Shown: positions 25,516 to 33,895, numbered from the stretch's first letter. The stretch is 64,000 nucleotides of DNA from Salinisphaera sp002433465 (GCF_040361435.1 NZ_APNL01000011.1:62001-126000); one strand, 5' to 3'. Program-made: numbers and translations. Notes: a model not told the origin generated them from the letters alone.

Positions 25516-27359
25516 GGCGAACGCTCCAGGCGGTTCAGACGATCGATGAAGCCGGCCGGGTCAATGGTGCCGATCAGGCGCTGGTCGTCGGCTTCGCTGC
25601 CGTCGGGGCGATAGAACAGCACCGTGGGCGGGCCGAATACGTCCAGCTCGCGCATGAGCGCGCGGTCGGCGCCGTCGTAATCGGTGACGTCCACCTGCAG
25701 GGCCACAACATTCGAAAGCGCTTCGCGCACATCCGGCTCGGCGAACAGGCCATGCTCCATCTGTACGCACTCCACGCACCAGTCGGCATAGAAATCCACC
25801 ACTGCGGCCCGGTCGTTTTCGCGGGCGTTGGCGAGCGCGGCCTGAAGCTGGTCGAGATCGGCCACGCGGGTGAAGGGGGAGCTCGTATCGTCTTGCGTTG
25901 GGCTGCCGGCAGCGGCCGGGCCCGTAGTCAGCGGCGCGAGGGGGCGCACGGCGGTCGCGTTTTTCGCGCCGGCCAGTACGCCCACCGTGGCCGCCCCGGC
26001 ATAAATGAACAGCAGGAAGACCACGCCGCGCAGAACGGCACGCCCGGCACGCGCGGCCGGGTCCAGCGTGGACAGATAGCTGCCATAGCCTAGGGCCAGC
26101 AGACCCCAGCCGGCCAGGCTGACCGGGTTGGGCAGAATACGGGTGAGCAGCCAGAGGGCAACGGCCAGCAGGATCACGCCGGACAGGATCTGGACTTCCT
26201 TCATCCAGGCGCCGACATGGGGCATGAGCCGGGCGCCGAACACGCCAATCGCGATCAGCGGTACCCCCATGCCCAGGCCGAGCATGAACAGCGCGGCACC
26301 GCCCAGCAGCATGTCGCCGCTGCTGGAAATATAAAGCAGCGCACCCACCAGCGGCGGCGCCAGACAGGGCCCGGCGATCAGGGCCGAGAAAAAGCCCATC
26401 AGCGACGCGCCGGCGATGCCACCACGGCGGGCGCCGATGGCGCTGGCACGCTGGCGGATCGGCGCCGGCATTTGCAGCTGGAACAGGCCGAAGGCTGCCA
26501 GGGCAAGCAGCACGAACACCACGGCGAAAGGAATGAGCACCGCCGGCATCTGCAGCGCGGCCTGGAGGTTGGCGCCAAAATAGCCGGCGATTACGCCGAA
26601 TACGGTATAGGCCGCGGCCATGGCCAGTACATAGGCCAGCGACAGCGCGAACGCCCGGGCCGGCGTCGCCTGGGCGCCGACGATCAACCCCGACAGAATC
26701 GGGATCATCGGCAGAATGCAGGGCGTGAACGCCAGCAGCAGGCCGAACAGGAAGAACAGCCCCAGCGTAGGCAGCGTGCCGGCACGGGCGAGCCGGCCGG
26801 CCAGATCGTCCTGCTGGGTGAGAAAGCCGCTATTGCTTGCGGCCGTTCCCGTGTCGTTTGTATCTGCCGCGTCGCCGACAGGCGCCGTGCCAATCGTCAG
26901 CGTTTTCGTCTGCGGCGGATAGCACAGGCCGGCGTCCGCGCAGCCCTGATAGGTCACGCGAATACGCGCGTCGTCGGCAAGCGTCGTATCGCGGGCCACC
27001 GGCAACACCACTCGTATACGGTCGCGATACGTTTCGACCGGGCCGAAGAACTCGTCGGTATGTTTCTCGCCGTCCGGAACCTGGGCCTCGCCCAGGGTCG
27101 ACGGACCGGCGTCGACCAGTTCGAAATCGAAGGCGTGGCGATACAGGTAATAGGCGTCGGCAATCTGCCAGGTCACGGCCACATCGCCCTCGGCGGTGCG
27201 CGTCGCCGTGGGGGCAAAGGCTTCGTCTACCGGCAGAAAGTCGCTCGCGGCGGAGGCGCTCACGCTGGCGAGGCTGGCCAGGGCGAGCAGGCAGAGCGCC
27301 AGCGCCTGCCAAAGCCATCGCCGATGCGCTGGCCGGGCTGTATCCAACGCGGCGTTCAC
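25512..27359 (-). CDS. dsbD: Thiol:disulphide interchange protein DsbD
   Basis: Transports reducing power from cytoplasmic thioredoxin to the periplasm, 615 residues. A signal peptide is followed by the DsbD-alpha domain (CADAGLCYPP cysteines), an eight-helix transmembrane domain with FTPCILPMIPI and GPCLAPPLVG as the membrane cysteine pair, and a C-terminal thioredoxin-like domain with DWCVECVQME. The GTG start overlaps the cutA stop by four bases. Confidence 0.95.
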   Translation of the reverse strand: MNAALDTARPAHRRWLWQALALCLLALASLASVSASAASDFLPVDEAFAPTATRTAEGDVAVTWQIADAYYLYRHAFDFELVDAGPSTLGEAQVPDGEKHTDEFFGPVETYRDRIRVVLPVARDTTLADDARIRVTYQGCADAGLCYPPQTKTLTIGTAPVGDAADTNDTGTAASNSGFLTQQDDLAGRLARAGTLPTLGLFFLFGLLLAFTPCILPMIPILSGLIVGAQATPARAFALSLAYVLAMAAAYTVFGVIAGYFGANLQAALQMPAVLIPFAVVFVLLALAAFGLFQLQMPAPIRQRASAIGARRGGIAGASLMGFFSALIAGPCLAPPLVGALLYISSSGDMLLGGAALFMLGLGMGVPLIAIGVFGARLMPHVGAWMKEVQILSGVILLAVALWLLTRILPNPVSLAGWGLLALGYGSYLSTLDPAARAGRAVLRGVVFLLFIYAGAATVGVLAGAKNATAVRPLAPLTTGPAAAGSPTQDDTSSPFTRVADLDQLQAALANARENDRAAVVDFYADWCVECVQMEHGLFAEPDVREALSNVVALQVDVTDYDGADRALMRELDVFGPPTVLFYRPDGSEADDQRLIGTIDPAGFIDRLNRLERSP

Positions 27360-27697
27360 TGGGGGCGGGTCTGCTCGTCGAGCCAGTCGAGATAGGCCGC
27401 CGAGCCCTCGACCAGGGGTACGGCGACCAGCTCGGGCACATCGTCCGGGTGCAGGGCGGCCACGCGCGCCTGGATTGCCGGCAACTGTTCGGCGCGGGTC
27501 TTTATGAGCAACAGCAGTTCGCTATCGATTTCGATCTGGCCCTGCCAGCGATAGACCGATTCCAGCCCCGGCACGATATTCACGCAGGCAGCTTCGAAGT
27601 GTTCGACCACGGCGCTGGCAATACGGCGGGCGGTGTCGATATCCGGGCAGGTCACATAGACCATACGGGCGTCGGCGGAATGTCGCGTTTCGTTCAT
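27356..27697 (-). CDS. cutA: Divalent cation tolerance protein CutA
   Basis: Trimeric CutA1-like protein of 113 residues with the family signatures ACVNIVPGLESVYRWQGQIE and ELLLLIKTRAEQ. CutA proteins were linked to copper tolerance and to DsbD-associated functions in E. coli, where cutA also precedes dsbD; the mechanism is not settled. The ATG at 27697 is chosen, and another ATG at 27706 would add three residues. No strong ribosome site precedes either. Confidence 0.92.
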   Translation of the reverse strand: MNETRHSADARMVYVTCPDIDTARRIASAVVEHFEAACVNIVPGLESVYRWQGQIEIDSELLLLIKTRAEQLPAIQARVAALHPDDVPELVAVPLVEGSAAYLDWLDEQTRPQ

Positions 27698-27795
27698 GGC
27701 CCGCATTCTAGAAGTTTGCGAGGCGTTGCGCGATCACACGGCGGTCTTGTCCACGGCGAACCCGGCCCCAGAATAAAAACCTAAGTGAAAGTTAT

Positions 27796-27824
27796 TTAGT
27801 GGCCGCGAATGGCACTGTTATAGT
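27796..27824 (+). promoter_or_regulatory. Candidate promoter for the peroxiredoxin gene
   Basis: TATAGT at 27819-27824 is a good -10 match about 30 bases before the translation start; TTAGTG at 27796-27801 sits 17 bases upstream as a weak -35. The weak -35 would fit an activator-dependent promoter, which is inference. Confidence 0.35.
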
Positions 27825-27854
27825 CGCGCCACAACAACGAACGGAGTATTCGAC

Positions 27855-28490
27855 ATGAGTTTGCGACTGGGCGATACCGCACCCGATTTCAATGCCGACA
27901 CGACCGAAGGCAAGATCAACTTCCACGAATGGCTGGGCGACAGCTGGGGCATGCTCATGTCGCATCCCGCCGACTTCACCCCGGTCTGCACCACCGAGCT
28001 GGGCGCCGTGGGCGGCCTGACGGAACGCTTTGCCAAGCGCAACGTGAAAGCGATCGTGGTATCCGTGGACTCGGTCGAGGACCACAAGGCCTGGTCCAAC
28101 GATATCCAGGAAACCCAGGGTAATGCGGTCAACTTCCCGATCATCGGCGATACCGACCGCAAGGTGGCTCAGCTCTACGACATGATTCACCCCGGCGAAG
28201 GTGATACGTCGACGGTGCGTTCGGTGTTCATTATCGACCCGAACAAGAAGATCCGCATGACGCTCACCTACCCGAAGAGCGCCGGCCGTAACTTCGACGA
28301 AATCCTGCGCGTGATCGATTCGCTGCAGCTCACCGACAACTACAAGGTCACCACGCCGGCGAACTGGCAGGACGGCGACGACGTGATCGTCTCGCCCGCG
28401 CTGTCCAACGAGGAAGCCGAGAAGCTCTTCCCGGCCGGTTGGAACGAGCTCAAGCCCTACCTGCGCATGACCAAGCAGCCGAACAAGTAA
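27855..28490 (+). CDS. 1-Cys peroxiredoxin (Prx6 type)
   Basis: Thiol peroxidase of 211 residues that reduces hydrogen peroxide and organic hydroperoxides. The peroxidatic motif HPADFTPVCTTE holds C45, and the long C-terminal dimerisation domain (about 150-211, including PANWQDGDDVIV) marks the Prx6 subgroup. No resolving cysteine is visible, as expected for the 1-Cys type. GGAG precedes the ATG. A strong terminator follows, so it is probably monocistronic. Confidence 0.94.
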   Translation: MSLRLGDTAPDFNADTTEGKINFHEWLGDSWGMLMSHPADFTPVCTTELGAVGGLTERFAKRNVKAIVVSVDSVEDHKAWSNDIQETQGNAVNFPIIGDTDRKVAQLYDMIHPGEGDTSTVRSVFIIDPNKKIRMTLTYPKSAGRNFDEILRVIDSLQLTDNYKVTTPANWQDGDDVIVSPALSNEEAEKLFPAGWNELKPYLRMTKQPNK

Positions 28491-28514
28491 CCCCCTTTTT
28501 CGGCAGGCAAACGA

Positions 28515-28546
28515 AGGCGCGGTCTTTTCAGGCCGCGCCTTTTTTT
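28515..28546 (+). terminator. Rho-independent terminator of the peroxiredoxin gene
   Basis: AGGCGCGG and CCGCGCCT form an 8-base stem around a loop of 10 bases (28515-28540), followed directly by TTTTTT. Confidence 0.88.
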
Positions 28547-28696
28547 GTGTGTACTGCACGGGTCGCGGCATACTAGCCGGCTCGATCACGGGCAGGGCCA
28601 GAGCATGGCCCGCCGGGCCGCGAGCCCGGGCGGTGCGCAGGCCACGCCCGAGATGAACAAACACACGACTTTTCAGACCCACCACGAGAACACATC

Positions 28697-30394
28697 ATGG
28701 CCGAGGACACGCCGAAACAGCGCCGCAGTCACGTCGTCACCCAGGGCACCTCGCGTGCACCCAACCGCGCCATGCTGCGCGCGATGGGCTATACCGACGA
28801 GGACTTCAACAAGCCCATCGTAGGCATCGCCAACGGCTACTCGACCATCACGCCCTGCAATATGGGCCTGAACGATCTCGCCAAGCGGGCCGAAGGCGCG
28901 CTCGAAAACGGCGGCGCCAAGTCGCAGATGTTCGGCACCGTGACCGTGTCCGACGGCATCTCCATGGGCACGCCGGGCATGAAGTATTCGCTGGTCTCCC
29001 GCGAAGTGATCGCCGACGTCATCGAAACCGCTGTGCAGGGCGAATCCATGGACGGCGTCATGGCCCTCGGCGGCTGCGACAAGAACATGCCGGGTGCCAT
29101 GATCGGCATCGCCCGCATGAACGTGCCCGCCATCTTTGTCTATGGCGGCACCATCAAGCCCGGCCATGCCTTCGGCGAAGACCTCACCGTGGTCTCCGTT
29201 TTCGAAGCCGTCGGCCAGCGCGTCGCCGGCAAGATCGACGACGAACGCGTCAAGACGGTTGAATGCAACGCCTGCCCGGGCGCCGGTTCCTGTGGCGGCA
29301 TGTTCACCGCCAACACCATGTCCAGCGCCTTCGAGGCCATGGGCATGAGCCTGCCGTATTCCTCCACGATGGCGGCGGAAGACGAAGAAAAGGCCGAAAG
29401 CGCTGCCCGCTCGGCGGAAGTGCTCATTCAGGCCATCGAGAAGGACATCAAGCCGCGTGACCTGCTCACGTTCGAGGCCTTCGAGAACGCCATCACCCTG
29501 ATCATGGCCGTGGGCGGCTCCACCAACGCCGTGCTGCATCTGCTGGCCATCGCCCAGGCCGCGGACGTGAACCTCACCATCGACGACTTCGAGCGCATCC
29601 GTGCCAAGGTGCCGGTGTTCTGCGACCTCAAGCCCTCCGGGCGTTTCGTGGTCACCCAGCTACACGCCGCCGGCGGCATCCCGCAGGTGCTCAAGATGCT
29701 GCTCAACGCCGGCCTGCTGCACGGCGATTGCCTGACGATCACCGGCGAAACGCTGGCCGAACCCCTGGCCGACGTGCCGGACGAACCGCCGAAGAGCCAG
29801 AAAGTCATCCTGCCGATGGAAGAGGCACTGTATAAGTCCGGCCATCTGGCCATCCTGAAAGGCAATCTGGCCGAAGAGGGCGGTGTCGCCAAGATCACAG
29901 GCCTCAAGAACCCGGCCATCACCGGCCCCGCCCGCGTGTTCGACTCCGAAGAAGAAGCCATGCAGGCGATCGTCGACGAAAAGATCGTCTCCGGCGATGT
30001 CGTCGTCATCCGCTACGAAGGCCCCAAAGGCGGCCCGGGCATGCGCGAAATGCTCTCGCCGACCTCGGCGATTGTCGGCCGTGGACTCGGCGAAGAAGTC
30101 GGCCTGATCACCGACGGGCGTTTCTCCGGCGGCACCTACGGCATGGTCGTCGGCCACGTCGCCCCGGAAGCCGCCGTCGGCGGCAATATCGCCCTGGTGC
30201 AGGAAGGCGACACCATCACCATCGACGCCCACGAACGCAAACTGCACCTGCACGTCAGCGACGAAGAACTCGCCGACCGCCGCAACGCTTGGCAGCCCAA
30301 GCCGCCGAATGCGACTCGGGGTGTGTTGGCCAAGTATGCGCGGTTGGTTGGGACGGCTTCGAAGGGGGCGGTTACGGATCAGGGCGACGATTGA
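28697..30394 (+). CDS. ilvD: Dihydroxy-acid dehydratase
   Basis: Iron-sulphur dehydratase of branched-chain amino acid synthesis, 565 residues. The cluster cysteines lie in ITPCNMGL, ALGGCDKNMPGAM and CPGAGSCGGMFTANTM. The active-site region TDGRFSGGTYGMVVGHV is near the C-terminus. The length is the short 560-residue type rather than the 615-residue E. coli type. A terminator follows, and the accessory block begins right after it. Confidence 0.96.
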   Translation: MAEDTPKQRRSHVVTQGTSRAPNRAMLRAMGYTDEDFNKPIVGIANGYSTITPCNMGLNDLAKRAEGALENGGAKSQMFGTVTVSDGISMGTPGMKYSLVSREVIADVIETAVQGESMDGVMALGGCDKNMPGAMIGIARMNVPAIFVYGGTIKPGHAFGEDLTVVSVFEAVGQRVAGKIDDERVKTVECNACPGAGSCGGMFTANTMSSAFEAMGMSLPYSSTMAAEDEEKAESAARSAEVLIQAIEKDIKPRDLLTFEAFENAITLIMAVGGSTNAVLHLLAIAQAADVNLTIDDFERIRAKVPVFCDLKPSGRFVVTQLHAAGGIPQVLKMLLNAGLLHGDCLTITGETLAEPLADVPDEPPKSQKVILPMEEALYKSGHLAILKGNLAEEGGVAKITGLKNPAITGPARVFDSEEEAMQAIVDEKIVSGDVVVIRYEGPKGGPGMREMLSPTSAIVGRGLGEEVGLITDGRFSGGTYGMVVGHVAPEAAVGGNIALVQEGDTITIDAHERKLHLHVSDEELADRRNAWQPKPPNATRGVLAKYARLVGTASKGAVTDQGDD

Positions 30395-30422
30395 CTGGCA
30401 CTGGTTGATTAACCGTCTATTG

Positions 30423-30448
30423 AAAGCCCGCTTCGTGCGGGCTTTTTT
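30423..30448 (+). terminator. Rho-independent terminator of ilvD
   Basis: AAAGCCCGC and GCGGGCTTT form a 9-base stem with a TTCGT loop (30423-30445), followed by further T residues. It isolates ilvD from the cassette region. Confidence 0.88.
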
Positions 30449-30838
30449 ATGTTCATCGATTCTGAGATGCTTTAAGCGAACAGCGGGGAACGCCGGTCGT
30501 ACGCGTTAAAACCTAATCGAAAAATCGGTATTCCGCTTTTCGATAACTACAAGCTGTAAGTGTTTGAACAATAGATAGCCACGTATTGCTATGCGAAAAC
30601 AGGTGTAATCGCTATACCTAGCTTCGTCCGTATACTTGGCGTTAAACAACACTCGGGTTAAGGGGCTATATCGACGAATTTAGGGTAGAAAAAGCCGAAA
30701 AAGCATGATATTTACGAAGTGACAGCGAGCTGGCGCATAACGAAGTTCATGCGACATCACGCAGCCACTTCGGTCCGCGGACTTTCGCGCCTTTATCTGC
30801 TTATTTCGACGCTAGCTATGCGGGAGTCGTTCAGTGTC
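30449..30838. other. Non-coding stretch at the left end of the cassette array
   Basis: AT-richer than the flanking core genome, without a convincing gene. GGCGTTAAAC at 30638-30647 matches the integron core consensus GTTRRRY and could be the first recombination point (attI-like or an old attC end). If so, 30642-30838 would be an ORF-less cassette closed by the attC at 30839. Its end box GTCTAAC differs from the expected complement GTTTAAC by one base. Confidence 0.35.
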
Positions 30839-30962
30839 GTCTAACAGCCCGTTGAAGCGGACGTTACTTACTTCACGGATTTTTTTATGTGCGGCAATAC
30901 TCAGGTAGCACGTGCCATCTGCGGGTCTGTGCCTGACGCCGCTTAACTGGGTGGCGTTGGGT
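30839..30962 (+). repeat. attC site 0
   Basis: Outer boxes GTCTAAC (30839-30845) and GTTGGGT (30956-30962). The inner arms pair imperfectly, CGTTGAAGCGGACGT against the complement of the right arm (GTTAAGCGGCGT), with unpaired bases on one strand, as the extrahelical bases of attC require. Its body differs from the other sites, so this cassette has a different origin. Confidence 0.65.
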
Positions 30963-30971
30963 ACTATTCGT

Positions 30972-31346
30972 ATGAAGCTAGTAGTCCTCATGTTATCGAC
31001 CGCGTTAATTAGCGGATGTGGGGCGCGCAACGATCTATGGCAGCCACATTCAATAACTCCGGCATCGGTAACGGCTAAGCCGCTTGATGATGTGACGTCA
31101 TTTCCAGCGCGCTTCTTGCCTGCAGTGCTGACTGCTCGGGAGTACTTGGCGAAGAATGGTAACGACCCGGCTGACTTCTACGTTGGCGAAATTTCTGAAG
31201 ATTCAGGAGAGGTTGAGTTGCCGTTGTGGCACGTTACTGCGTTTGAACCGGAGCAGGCAGCAGTGGGGAACCCCGGCGGAAAGAGTAGAACGCTTCGGTA
31301 CGATCCGGAGTCAAGAAAGATAACCAGTGAGTTGTACTGGCAGTGA
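30972..31346 (+). CDS. Cassette 1: small lipoprotein of unknown function
   Basis: Predicted lipoprotein of 124 residues that I do not recognise. MKLVVLMLSTALISGCGA gives a signal peptide with lipobox LISGC, the lipid-modified cysteine being residue 16. The mature part is soluble with FPARFLPAVLTAREYLAKNG and an acidic centre. The ATG at 30972 lies 16 bases into the cassette, and the longer frame starting at 30912 would read through the attC. The stop is 10 bases before the attC at 31357. Periplasmic side attachment is likely; inner or outer membrane is unclear. Confidence 0.75.
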   Translation: MKLVVLMLSTALISGCGARNDLWQPHSITPASVTAKPLDDVTSFPARFLPAVLTAREYLAKNGNDPADFYVGEISEDSGEVELPLWHVTAFEPEQAAVGNPGGKSRTLRYDPESRKITSELYWQ

Positions 31347-31356
31347 AGCTCGTGTC

Positions 31357-31431
31357 ACCCAACAGGTCGCTGCAGTTGACCGCCCAAAGCGCTGCCGCGC
31401 TTCGGCCGGCAACTGAGCTTGGGCGTTGGGC
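31357..31431 (+). repeat. attC site 1
   Basis: 75 bases, outer boxes ACCCAAC (31357-31363) and GTTGGGC (31425-31431). Inner arms GCTGCAGTTGACCG and CGGCAACTGAGC pair with a G and an A left extrahelical on one strand. ACCCAAC is the complement of TTGGGT that opens cassette 1. Confidence 0.9.
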
Positions 31432-31456
31432 ACAATGAGAACCTTCCTTCAAGGGC

Positions 31457-31843
31457 TTGCTTTGGGGCGTGTGTGTTTCAGCCGCGATATTGGTGGCAGC
31501 TTTATCAGCAATATATTTGTCCGACCCTAAGTCGGCAGAGTCCATGGCCAGACTGGCCGCTATCTCTGTGGCCTTGATCGGCGGCTATGTCTACAGAGTA
31601 AAAAACGGGCCTCTTATATACGCTGACGATGGCGTCGAAATTGCAGTTAAGTGTTTGGCATTTTTCGTATTGGGCTGTGGCGCCATCCTCGGTCCGTTCA
31701 AAACACTAATTATCGGTAACGTTTTCGGCGGTTTTTCTTTCTTCGTTGCATTGGCCGTAGTAGCTATCTCAGTACCTTTGTCGGGCATGTCGGTACTTGG
31801 CGCGATGCTCGTCGGTAGCCTTTTTCGCCACGTACAGTCGTAA
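31457..31843 (+). CDS. Cassette 2: small membrane protein of unknown function
   Basis: Unrecognised protein of up to 128 residues, almost entirely hydrophobic, with about four transmembrane helices (about 4-21, 30-46, 63-87 and 90-120) and a charged loop KSAESMAR between the first two. No ATG exists in frame near the cassette start. The frame opens with TTG at 31457, preceded by CAAGGG, and a GTG slightly downstream is also possible. An ATG at 31435 is in another frame and gives only 31 codons. The stop lies just before attC 2. Confidence 0.55.
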   Translation: MLWGVCVSAAILVAALSAIYLSDPKSAESMARLAAISVALIGGYVYRVKNGPLIYADDGVEIAVKCLAFFVLGCGAILGPFKTLIIGNVFGGFSFFVALAVVAISVPLSGMSVLGAMLVGSLFRHVQS

Positions 31844-31847
31844 TGGT

Positions 31848-31950
31848 GCCCAACAAAACGCTGCAGTTGACCGCCCAAAACGCTGCCGCGCTTCGGGTTC
31901 CCTCCGCAGCCTACGGCTGCTCCGGCGGCAACTGAGCTTCGGCGTTATGC
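31848..31950 (+). repeat. attC site 2
   Basis: 103 bases, outer boxes GCCCAAC (31848-31854) and GTTATGC (31944-31950). The inner arms are the same as in site 1 (CTGCAGTTGACCG / CGGCAACTGAGC) with an added terminal stem GCAGCC-TAC-GGCTGC. GCCCAAC complements TTGGGC at the start of cassette 2. Confidence 0.9.
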
Positions 31951-31964
31951 CTTACGGGGTGCAT

Positions 31965-32510
31965 ATGGAAACACCTGAAAAGAACATGGTTAATGCTGGT
32001 ATCATTTTTATGTTCACCGCATGGCTACAGGGCCAAATGTCGGATCTGATTATATTTAAGAACAATCCAAATTTGATTTCTGACTTCGTGAAGAACCCGG
32101 CGCGAGTCCCTCCAGAGTTCCATAGCATCAGGGTTTCTTATTGGGAAAAGCAGTTCGGTCCAGTAAAGAATGAATTCAAGGAATCGTTCTCGGATATTCT
32201 TACGGATGACGAGAAAAAGGACGTTGAGGAGCTTTACCACCTCAGAAACATGATTGCACATGCTCATGTTTCCGTCGGCAGGGACTATATGCTTTATCGT
32301 CCTTTCGGTGGAGAGCGAAGGGAGCAAAAACTAATTGATGATCTTCAACTACAGCCTATCGACGATCAGTCAGATCCCATGGTATTGAAAATTGAGTTGT
32401 GGCGAGAAGACAGATTCAAACATGCTAACGATCTTATCGAGCGTCTTGAACAAGTCACATTAAAGAAAGTAGCGGACAGCATCGGTGTGCCACACAGTAG
32501 AATCAGATAG
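31965..32510 (+). CDS. Cassette 3: HEPN-like protein of unknown function
   Basis: Soluble, helical, charged protein of 181 residues. The segment EELYHLRNMIAHAH contains R94-N-M-I-A-H99, an RX4H motif preceded by helix-forming residues, as in HEPN-superfamily ribonucleases found in toxin and defence systems. This is a motif-level assignment; the full fold is not proven. Other in-frame starts are at 31947, inside the core site, and further up in the attC; the ATG at 31965 is preferred. No obvious antitoxin gene is in the same cassette. Codon use and GC are lower than the core genome. Confidence 0.6.
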   Translation: METPEKNMVNAGIIFMFTAWLQGQMSDLIIFKNNPNLISDFVKNPARVPPEFHSIRVSYWEKQFGPVKNEFKESFSDILTDDEKKDVEELYHLRNMIAHAHVSVGRDYMLYRPFGGERREQKLIDDLQLQPIDDQSDPMVLKIELWREDRFKHANDLIERLEQVTLKKVADSIGVPHSRIR

Positions 32511-32513
32511 CGG

Positions 32514-32597
32514 GCATAACAAGGCCAGGCACAGCGACGTCTTTTTCGTTGCGGCTTCGCCTCCACTACAAAGCCGCGCGTGCTGGCGGTGTTAGGC
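32514..32597 (+). repeat. attC site 3
   Basis: 84 bases, outer boxes GCATAAC (32514-32520) and GTTAGGC (32591-32597). The arms GGCCAGGCACAGCG and CGCGTGCTGGCGG pair with extrahelical bases, but the body is unlike sites 1, 2, 4 and 5. GCATAAC complements TTATGC at the start of cassette 3. Confidence 0.85.
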
Positions 32598-32612
32598 AAA
32601 GGGATCGTTGAC

Positions 32613-33113
32613 ATGTGTTTACACGTATTTCTTGGGAATAAAGAGGTTAAATTCGAACGCCAGATTGAGCCTCATAACGAACCTAGTGCCTTCGAGTCTG
32701 GATTTGATTCGGCGGCACGCCTAGGCGAAGAGTCGTCGTGTCCATTCCCGCCATATTCAACCGCCGAAAAAGACTGGCTAAGAGGCAGGAAACTATTTCA
32801 GCTCCGGAAACAACGGTACCGGTGGTTCGTCTGGGATAAAGACGGTTTGCCCGGCGAAAGCACGAACAAATCCTTCACGCATTTGTGTTTAGTTGTAGAT
32901 ACGGCTGGTCTGTATCGACATATGCCATGTCAATTTACGTGGATGGGGCTGGAAGGAGGTATCTGGACGCCTTACAGCGGCCATCAAAAGACTGAAGTCA
33001 TAGAATGGACCTATGTCGAAAAACCGAATCCGATGCATGGCTTGGCAAGAAAGCAACGCAACGCCTGGTTCGATGGCTCGTTAATCGACGCAGAATTTCT
33101 TAATTATGCCTAA
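32613..33113 (+). CDS. Cassette 4: protein of unknown function
   Basis: Soluble protein of 166 residues with no signal peptide or membrane segment; I do not recognise it. Start MCLHVFLGNKEVKFERQ at 32613, about 20 bases into the cassette. The centre is rich in aromatic and basic residues (KQRYRWFVWDKDGLPG) and the end carries GGIWTPYSGHQKTEVIEW. The TAA stop lies inside the first box of attC 4, so the gene and recombination site share bases. It could be a defence or metabolic accessory protein, but nothing in the sequence decides this. Confidence 0.6.
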   Translation: MCLHVFLGNKEVKFERQIEPHNEPSAFESGFDSAARLGEESSCPFPPYSTAEKDWLRGRKLFQLRKQRYRWFVWDKDGLPGESTNKSFTHLCLVVDTAGLYRHMPCQFTWMGLEGGIWTPYSGHQKTEVIEWTYVEKPNPMHGLARKQRNAWFDGSLIDAEFLNYA

Positions 33114-33210
33114 CAGAGCGCTGCAGCTGACCGCCCAAAGCGCTGCCGCGCTTCAGGTTCCCTCCGCAGGCTTCGCCTGCTCCGGCGGCAACTGAGCTTC
33201 GGCGTTGGGT
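33108..33210 (+). repeat. attC site 4
   Basis: 103 bases, outer boxes GCCTAAC (33108-33114) and GTTGGGT (33204-33210). The body is nearly identical to site 2, with compensating changes in the terminal stem (GCAGGC-TTC-GCCTGC). GCCTAAC complements TTAGGC at the start of cassette 4. Confidence 0.9.
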
Positions 33211-33230
33211 AGAAAAGACAAGGGGGTCAG

Positions 33231-33782
33231 TTGAATTGGACTTTAATTAACTCATTTGCAGATTGGTTTTCTGCGTTTGGGACAATATCCGCAGTCGTGG
33301 TATCGCTGCATTTAGCGCGCCGGGACAAGAGCCCACGCCTTAAAATTTTCGCCGGTCACCGTTTGCTTGTTCAACAGGGTGTACCAAATCCTCAGAATCA
33401 AGATTATCTAGTTATCGGTGTTACCAATGTTGGCTTAAGAGATGTGCAAGTAACAAACATCGGGTGGAAGATAGGGGTGCTAAGAAAGCAATTCGGCATC
33501 CAAACTATCGAGCCAATACGACTCTCGAGCACGATCCCAACAAAACTTAGTGATGGCGAAGAGGCTCACTACTTAAGACCTCTGTTCGACGGCAAAGACT
33601 GGGCGAGGAGGTTCTATAAAGACTTTTTAGCTCCTAATCCAAGTGTGCGAGTTCGGCTAACTTGGCTTCAGGTCCACACGTCGGTCGGAAAGACCTTCAA
33701 AGCTCGAATTGAGCCAGGGCTTCAGCGAAAAATCCTTGAACTGGGAGCAACCCAACAAAGCGCTGCAGTTGATGGCCGCTAG
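33231..33782 (+). CDS. Cassette 5: membrane-anchored protein of unknown function
   Basis: Protein of 183 residues that starts with TTG behind AGGGGG. One N-terminal hydrophobic helix (about 9-28, FADWFSAFGTISAVVVSLHL) is followed by a basic stretch RRDKSPRLKIFAGH and a beta-rich soluble part. This resembles many small phage-type or cassette membrane-anchored proteins, but no family is assigned. The last nine codons and the TAG stop lie inside attC 5, so the C-terminus is encoded by the recombination site. Confidence 0.6.
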   Translation: MNWTLINSFADWFSAFGTISAVVVSLHLARRDKSPRLKIFAGHRLLVQQGVPNPQNQDYLVIGVTNVGLRDVQVTNIGWKIGVLRKQFGIQTIEPIRLSSTIPTKLSDGEEAHYLRPLFDGKDWARRFYKDFLAPNPSVRVRLTWLQVHTSVGKTFKARIEPGLQRKILELGATQQSAAVDGR

Positions 33783-33812
33783 CGCGGCCACAACTGAGCT
33801 ACGGCGTTAGAG
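33750..33812 (+). repeat. attC site 5
   Basis: 63 bases, the shortest site; outer boxes ACCCAAC (33750-33756) and GTTAGAG (33806-33812, last base off consensus). Arms GCTGCAGTTGATGGCCGC and GCGGCCACAACTGAGC pair with two extrahelical bases around a 4-base loop. ACCCAAC complements TTGGGT at the start of cassette 5. Confidence 0.88.
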
Positions 33813-33895
33813 ATAATAATTGACGTGAGCATGTAGCTAGGGCAATATAAGCACCGGTAGCAAAACATGCTTCGTGTATGTGTTGCGCCATTTCC

